Origin: Oncomelania hupensis
Lineage: Eukaryota > Mollusca > Gastropoda > Littorinimorpha > Pomatiopsidae
Assembly (NCBI GenBank): GCA_036898135.1
Contig: CM072511.1
Coordinates: 28,943,182 to 29,007,181 of the forward strand
Direction: 5' to 3'
DNA length: 64,000 nucleotides
Shown: piece by piece, positions 59,485 through 64,000 of the stretch
Position numbering within the stretch: the stretch's first letter is position 1
Layout: each line of letters starts with the position of its first letter
Translations under genes and position numbers: made by a program
The notes under the pieces: generated by a model
Databases searched by the model: none
What the model was told of the DNA's origin: nothing
The model's input: the letters and a program-made list of their open reading frames with translations, nothing else

Positions 59485-59487
<3 letters not shown>
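58263..59487. other. Unassigned, no gene seen
   Basis: A palindromic acgcacgcatgcgtgtgc occurs near 58309. Otherwise nothing recognised. Confidence 0.4.
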
Positions 59488-59558
<71 letters not shown>

Positions 59559-59625
59559 TATATAGATAGATAGATATATAGATAGATAGATATATAGATA
59601 TATATAGATAGAGAGAGAGAGAGGG
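59488..59625. repeat. (AT)n / (GATA)n / (GA)n compound microsatellite
   Basis: About 33 AT units grading into TAGA and GAGA units. Confidence 0.95.
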
Positions 59626-60054
59626 AGAGAGAGAGAAGATTATATAGATTGAAAAAATAGATGGATTGGATTGGATAAGATAAGATATATTAGATAGATT
59701 AGATTAGATTAGGATTTAGATTTAGATTAGATTAAGATCGATCGATCGATGGGTTTGCGCGTTTGCAACTTCAGCAGACGAACTAATTGAATGGACGCAT
59801 GAGCGGCTGACATACACGAATAATCGCTTTTTGGAAGATCAGCGGTGACCGTTGGCGCATCTATACTGCACGCGATCTGATTGGCGTTCTTTTTCCCTTC
59901 AACACTCCTCTATAGCGCTGGAAAGTGTCCTCCATCTTTGTTCCCGTTGATATACTGATTGGATTCCCATTGATTCAGGGCCAGATTGTTGACACGTTTG
60001 CACGCAGCTTTAACACGCGGGGCCTACGTTGAGCGCTGGTGTATACACGCAGAA

Positions 60055-60159
60055 CACAGGAGCTTGTATCTGGACACGCCAGCGCCTATGCCTGCTCTCG
60101 GGTCCAGGGAGACGCGTCACAAGCATAGGCGCTCGAGTGTCCAGATACAAGCGCCTGTG
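60055..60159. other. 37-bp inverted repeat, hairpin-forming
   Basis: The arms at 60055-60091 and 60123-60159 match at about 33 of 37 positions around a 31-nt loop. Both contain cttgtatctggacac and gcgcctatgc. It could be a foldback element or a structured RNA. Confidence 0.7.
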
Positions 60160-60465
60160 ATGCAGAAGTTAACCAAGCAATAGAACGGGTAATACTTGGG
60201 TAAAGCGAACGGCGGTCAATGATCGTAACGCGCAGATAATTTTTATCAGCAACAAACAAATAGCCCCTTCCTTCAATCCCCCCTCCCTCCCTTCTCTCCC
60301 CCCACCCACCCCCACTATACCACTCGCCTACCTAGCTGAAAAGTTTAGGACCTGAAGTTAACCAACGATTAGAAAGGGCGATACTTGAATAAGCGAACAC
60401 CAGGTAAAAATGATCGTTAGTTGCAGATGATTAAATCGGCAGTGGTTGAGTACTTGGCTCTCATT

Positions 60466-60780
60466 GGATGAGAGTATAAACAGAGGTCTAGTCTGTGACC
60501 GCGCGCATTAGATCGCCCGGACTTTAAAGATCCTGACGCTCATGTCCTAGACGGGTGCGTGCCGGCTACACAAATTTATCCAGTAAGTACTAGGCTCCTT
60601 CTCTCCATACCGGGTCACCCAGGACTGTGCTCAGTTTTCTGGGCGACAGACAATGCGCTCAAAGGCGGCAAGTGGGCGCCTCGGGTGGCTGGAGTTAGAT
60701 CCTGTATCGGCCAGCGCCTTGAGCAGCTCTTGAGCTGGAAAGGCGCTAAATTACAAGAATTAAATAATAAATAAATAAAT
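60466..60780 (+). mobile_element. SINE family S3, 5'-truncated copy
   Basis: It starts at ggatgagagtataaac and runs to ggccagcgccttgagcagc, then an (AATA)n tail. The head is absent. Confidence 0.8.
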
Positions 60781-60918
60781 AAACTTTAAGAGGGACATTA
60801 GCGCTGCCATCATAAAGCTGACCCGTGAAAATAAAAACATCTAAACATCTTGCATTTTCTTGTACCGTATCTTGTAGGAACTTAAGTAAGATAACCACGC
60901 GTTAATGTACATGTTGTG

Positions 60919-61233
60919 AGCGTTGTGGCGAAGTGGGCTAAGGCGGGACTAACTTGCCTTGTCCACAAGCCAGAAACCAATGGCGCCTGACAGGTGTGGG
61001 TTCGAGCCAGCATCTGGGCGTTATGTTTCTTCGAATATTATTTACTTTCGACTCGGGCAACGTCTCGAGGGTATTCTCCGGGTACTCCGGTTTGCTCCCC
61101 CAGCAAAAATTTCACAAATAATGTTAGGTAGGTAGGGTTTGGGCGCGCCACTGGCTGCGACTACGCCTTTTCCGGGGGAGGCGGCCCAGAGTTTCCCAAT
61201 AGAAAGTGATAATAAACTGCAGGGGAAAAAAAA
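60919..61233 (+). mobile_element. SINE family S1, best-preserved copy
   Basis: The head has tggcgaagtggg and ggttcgagcc boxes. It has the full body with ggcaacgtctcgagggtattctccgggtactccgg and the ggcgcgccactggctgcgactacgcc block, ending in an A run at about 61225-61233. Confidence 0.85.
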
Positions 61234-61430
61234 GTATACATCCTGCATAGGCAACCTGGATGGGATCCGCAAACCTGTAGCGTGTTGCTTTGAGGGGAGC
61301 ACTCGCGAATACTCGTACGCTGGTACACGCGAAAATAGGCTTTGAGTTCCGTTGCACAAGACGAAAACAAAGCAATCCGTCGCGTGACTTTGGCGAGTTG
61401 GAAAAATAGATACTTTTCTGCGAGCACACC

Positions 61431-61598
61431 ATGGCCGCCAACATTGTGGACTTACCCTCCTTTGGACACACCATGGCCGCCAACATTGTGGACTTACCCT
61501 CCTTTGGACACACCATGGCCGCCAACATTGTAGACTTACCCTCCTTTGGACACACCATGGCCGCCAACATTGTGGACTTACCCTCCTTTGGATTTTAA
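61431..61598 (+). repeat. 42-bp minisatellite, four units, each with an ATG in Kozak-like context
   Basis: Units of exactly 42 bp place caccatgg at 61431, 61473, 61515 and 61557 (ATG positions). As 42 is divisible by three, the plus strand stays open for 55 codons (unit MAANIVDLPSFGHT) until TAA at 61596. The minus strand is open too (unit MLAAMVCPKEGKST). An upstream in-frame TAG lies at 61407. This is most likely a tandem repeat; coding is unproven. Confidence 0.9.
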
Positions 61599-61613
61599 CC
61601 TAGGATCTCTTAA

Positions 61614-61633
61614 TGCGCATGCGCAGAACGTCA
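61614..61633. promoter_or_regulatory. NRF1-type palindrome and CRE half-site
   Basis: tgcgcatgcgca (61614-61625) is a perfect 12-nt palindrome that contains the NRF1 consensus GCGCATGCGC. acgtca (61628-61633) is a CRE half-site. Both motifs cluster in animal promoters. No transcript evidence. Confidence 0.5.
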
Positions 61634-61994
61634 TTTTTTTCCCCCAACGTTGCTTTGTGAATACTTGCATACGAAACAACGCGAGTAAGCTTAAGCCACT
61701 CGCTGCAAAGCAACTCGCTACTGCTGGGACATAAACTCTGCGCTGTGATTTCCCCCGCGTAGTTGTATTACAGAGTTAAAAGACGAGGGCAAGTACAAAG
61801 TAAAAAACAACAACGAAACCAGTCGTTCGTAATCTATCACATATTACATAATCTTAGCATTTTATGATGATCAACATGTCACGTGTTGCTTGCTGTGTGC
61901 GCAGTGTCAGCCAGTTTGACGATGCTTGAGGTGTATTTCTGCCGCGTAAATCTTGCCTGGTTGCTTTACACAGATTGTGTTTGCTTTTTTACAC

Positions 61995-62230
61995 GCCCAC
62001 CGCCGTAGCTCAATTGGTAGAGCGTTCGCCTGGCACACCGATGACCCAGGTTCGAATCCCGTGGTGGGCGATATAAAATGTGGCCATTTTTACTATCCAT
62101 TTTACCAGTATGATTGCTTTGGTGGTTCAGTGTTGATTCAGGTCCCTACCCCTCTTTCCCTGGGATGGTTATCCCCGTCTGCCATATCGCCAATGGTGGG
62201 TGTAGACGTTAAACCTCAATGTTCTTCTGG
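61995..62230 (+). mobile_element. SINE family S6 (Ala-like head), copy with intact tRNA-like head
   Basis: The head 61995-62069 closes with a perfect 7-bp acceptor-like stem (gcccacc/ggtgggc) and has tagctcaattggtagagc (A box) and ggttcgaatcc (B box). The acceptor-to-D-stem spacing is 4 nt too long and the anticodon stem mispairs, so a functional tRNA is unlikely. The body matches 55301-55520 in reverse and ends near ctcaatgttctt. Confidence 0.8.
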
Positions 62231-62239
62231 TACATCGCG

Positions 62240-63057
62240 TGTAGACAGGGTATCGTTGTCCTATAGGTTACTGCATCTTTTGTCATCTTTGACGTTGTCG
62301 GTTTATCCCACTGAACTAAATAAGATCAGTGGTTTATCCGAACTCCCATTTTGGATGCCGGGCTCTTTTGTCTGTTGTTAAGAGTAGAGTTACTACGAGG
62401 ATCATATCCGTCTGCCCTTTCCTCCCATCCCACTCCTGTGCCGCTGCCCACCCCAATCCTCTACCCTCACCCCACCCCCGACAGGCAGTCTAAGAGGTTA
62501 CGAAATGAATTAGTTGATCATTGTCGTCGTCGACGTCCAAATAGTAGAAGAAATAATAGAAGGAGCTGCAGCAGCGGCAGAAATGGTGGTGGTAGTAGTA
62601 GTAATAGTAGTAGTAGGAGGAGGAGAAGAAGGAGGTGGTGGCGGCAGCGGATTACTTTGAACGCTCGAGACTATGCAGCACAGAATCCGTTGGATATATT
62701 TTTAAACCTTACCAATGAATCCCGCGCATGGTTGGGAGGTATGTGGTGCTCAGCTGCATAAATAATAATTATTGTTGGCATTGCGCATTACTGCTTCAAA
62801 TCTCGCTTGGTGGAAAGCAGGACTGGGCACGACGAGGTCTTGTGAATGACTTGATGGCAGTAAATTATACAGTCGCGCGTGCCTTGTGTGCATGTAGGCT
62901 AGGCTGTGTCTGTTTCTTTTATGCATTACTTTGAAGAGAGTCAGTAATGCAGTTTTGGTTTAACAGAGGATTTTGTTTTGCCAACGAGAAGTGACCCTTA
63001 TCATATTAGGTTGCAGGAAGCACTGACCATAAAATCTCTGTGTAAAATATTACGGTT
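62240..63057. other. Unassigned; GTAGTA/GGAGGA-rich at 62580-62650
   Basis: A long frame at 62351-62761 is driven by GTA/GGA triplets. No domain recognised. Confidence 0.35.
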
Positions 63058-63240
63058 AGTTATTCATTGCTTACAGGGTCCATCGGACTGCAAAGGGCCG
63101 AGTCAGGACCACATCAAAATCAAGACCACAACTTGGCTGAAAGAGAACTCACCCCTGATCCGCATAAATGATCTGCCGAAACAACCCTAGTGGTAACACT
63201 GAAGGCACTCGACTCCACCAAGCCGGTCACTTTACAATAA
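63058..63240 (-). mobile_element. Retroposon family RP, copy E (3' end only)
   Basis: On the minus strand it matches copy A and C 3' regions (gtcggactgc-type stem, aagttgtggtcttgat, aacaaccctagtggtaacactgaagg on the plus strand). Confidence 0.8.
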
Positions 63241-63421
63241 CAATAAAAAAGCGTATCTTAATAATTATGTAAATGTTGAAGTTAACACATTTAATCGGAT
63301 AAAGATTTTTACGCGTAGCCTAATCTTACATGTTTTTAACTTTATGATCATTAACAATTACAGATACTATAATGTTAATAACTAAAACATGTTCCAAGTT
63401 GACATATATAATTGTGTGTTC

Positions 63422-63600
63422 GGCAGGGATAGCTCAGTGGTCAGAGCGTACGACTTGTGTGAGTGCGTCTTGGGCGACGTGGGTTCGAATCCTGACTTCA
63501 GCAAACTATTTTGTGATTGCTGGATATTACGGGCCAGCGCCTTGAGAAGCTCTCTGAGCTTGTAAGTGCGCTATATAAGAGAAATCTCTTTTATCTCTTT
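63422..63600 (+). mobile_element. tRNA-derived SINE, family S4, complete short copy
   Basis: The A box is tagctcagtgg (63430-63440) and the B box ggttcgaatcc (63482-63492). The head is joined almost directly to the 3' block ggccagcgccttgag.agctct..gagct...gcgctatataag that S3 also carries, ending in a (TCTCTTT)-like tail. It lacks the S3 body. Confidence 0.8.
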
Positions 63601-64000
63601 TTCGTGCTATTATGATGATGATAGTGTTTCAAGCTTGCTATCAGGGATATGTCTTGTCACGTAGAAGAATAGTGTCGAGTAAGTTTAATGAACACGGAAG
63701 TAGCCGAGATCGGTATAATTTGCCTCTGGTTAGTCAGCACTGGATGTGGTTAGTCTGGCCGCTGATTGGTTTACGGCGTAAGATGGCTCTAGCACAGTTG
63801 CAGTACTCCTGCAAAATCCTGTTGTTGCGAAAGCATTAAACGAAATCGATTGGAACTGTAACTTAAACGGCGCCAGGGTTACACATTCCAGCGTAAAAAA
63901 TTTTCCCCTCACCGGATTAGAATACGATTAAGCCCCAAATAATATCTTGCAGAAGGACGAGTTTGACATAAATCGATACATCCATTTTCTTTATTTGCCT
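63601..64000. other. Unassigned, no gene seen
   Basis: The 75-codon frame at 63612-63839 has no recognisable motif. Confidence 0.4.

Noticed and set aside
61995..62069. Functional tRNA-Ala gene
   Set aside because: The acceptor-like stem is perfect, but the spacing to the D stem is too long, the anticodon stem mispairs, and the sequence is the head of a SINE with a second copy.

Overview
This window looks like non-coding chromosomal DNA from a metazoan, most likely a marine invertebrate and plausibly a gastropod mollusc. The reasons are the AT-rich background, dozens of long di-, tri-, tetra- and pentanucleotide microsatellites, several tRNA-headed SINE families, and decayed LINE and Tc1/mariner copies. 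There are no operons, no bacterial-style gene packing and no long single-copy reading frame. The species call is inference only; no search could be run.

Layout. 1-9500: an S1 (Leu-like) SINE, a tRNA/5S-like SINE (1705-2000), a Gln/Glu-like SINE (2388-2805), an RTE-like LINE 3' end (3925-4350), a foldback element (5069-5224), one copy of a dispersed duplication (5769-6155), then microsatellites. 9532-14104: the centrepiece, a nearly complete APE-type LINE (endonuclease plus reverse transcriptase, one frameshift) lying between inverted, hAT-like ends. Its ORF opens with a hydrophobic leader ending in a 2A-like ribosome-skipping motif. 14300-22200: SINE and LINE 3' ends, degenerate tandem repeats and dispersed duplications. 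22240-26230: an RTE-like 3' end, one candidate host first coding exon with a consensus splice donor (23113-23151), then microsatellite-rich, probably intronic DNA. 26234-27571: a 1.3-kb segment with LTR-like ends. 28850-46330: SINEs, a perfect 50-bp inverted repeat (32613-32769), copies of a 600-700-bp retroposon (called RP here), a telomere-like palindrome and RTE-like pieces. 47444-49746: a Tc1/mariner (DD34E) element whose transposase was split by an RP insertion with an 11-bp target duplication. 49970-50426: a 457-bp GA tract. 50700-64000: a near-perfect 44-bp foldback, LINE endonuclease and RT scraps, more SINE and RP copies, a 105-bp hairpin region, and a 42-bp minisatellite beside a perfect NRF1-type palindrome (61431-61625).

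How the parts relate. Almost everything recognisable is selfish DNA at different stages of decay, and several nestings give relative ages: Tc1 is older than RP copy B; the hAT-like ends are probably older than the LINE; an S1 SINE may have been split by a segment carrying an RTE-like fragment. SINE families with different tRNA-like heads share the same 3' tail, as expected if one LINE partner mobilises them. No functional tRNA, rRNA or complete host protein-coding gene could be supported. The strongest novelty candidates are the 2A-bearing LINE leader, the tRNA/5S composite SINE, the RP family with a reading frame kept in several copies, and the minisatellite/NRF1 block that may be a promoter.
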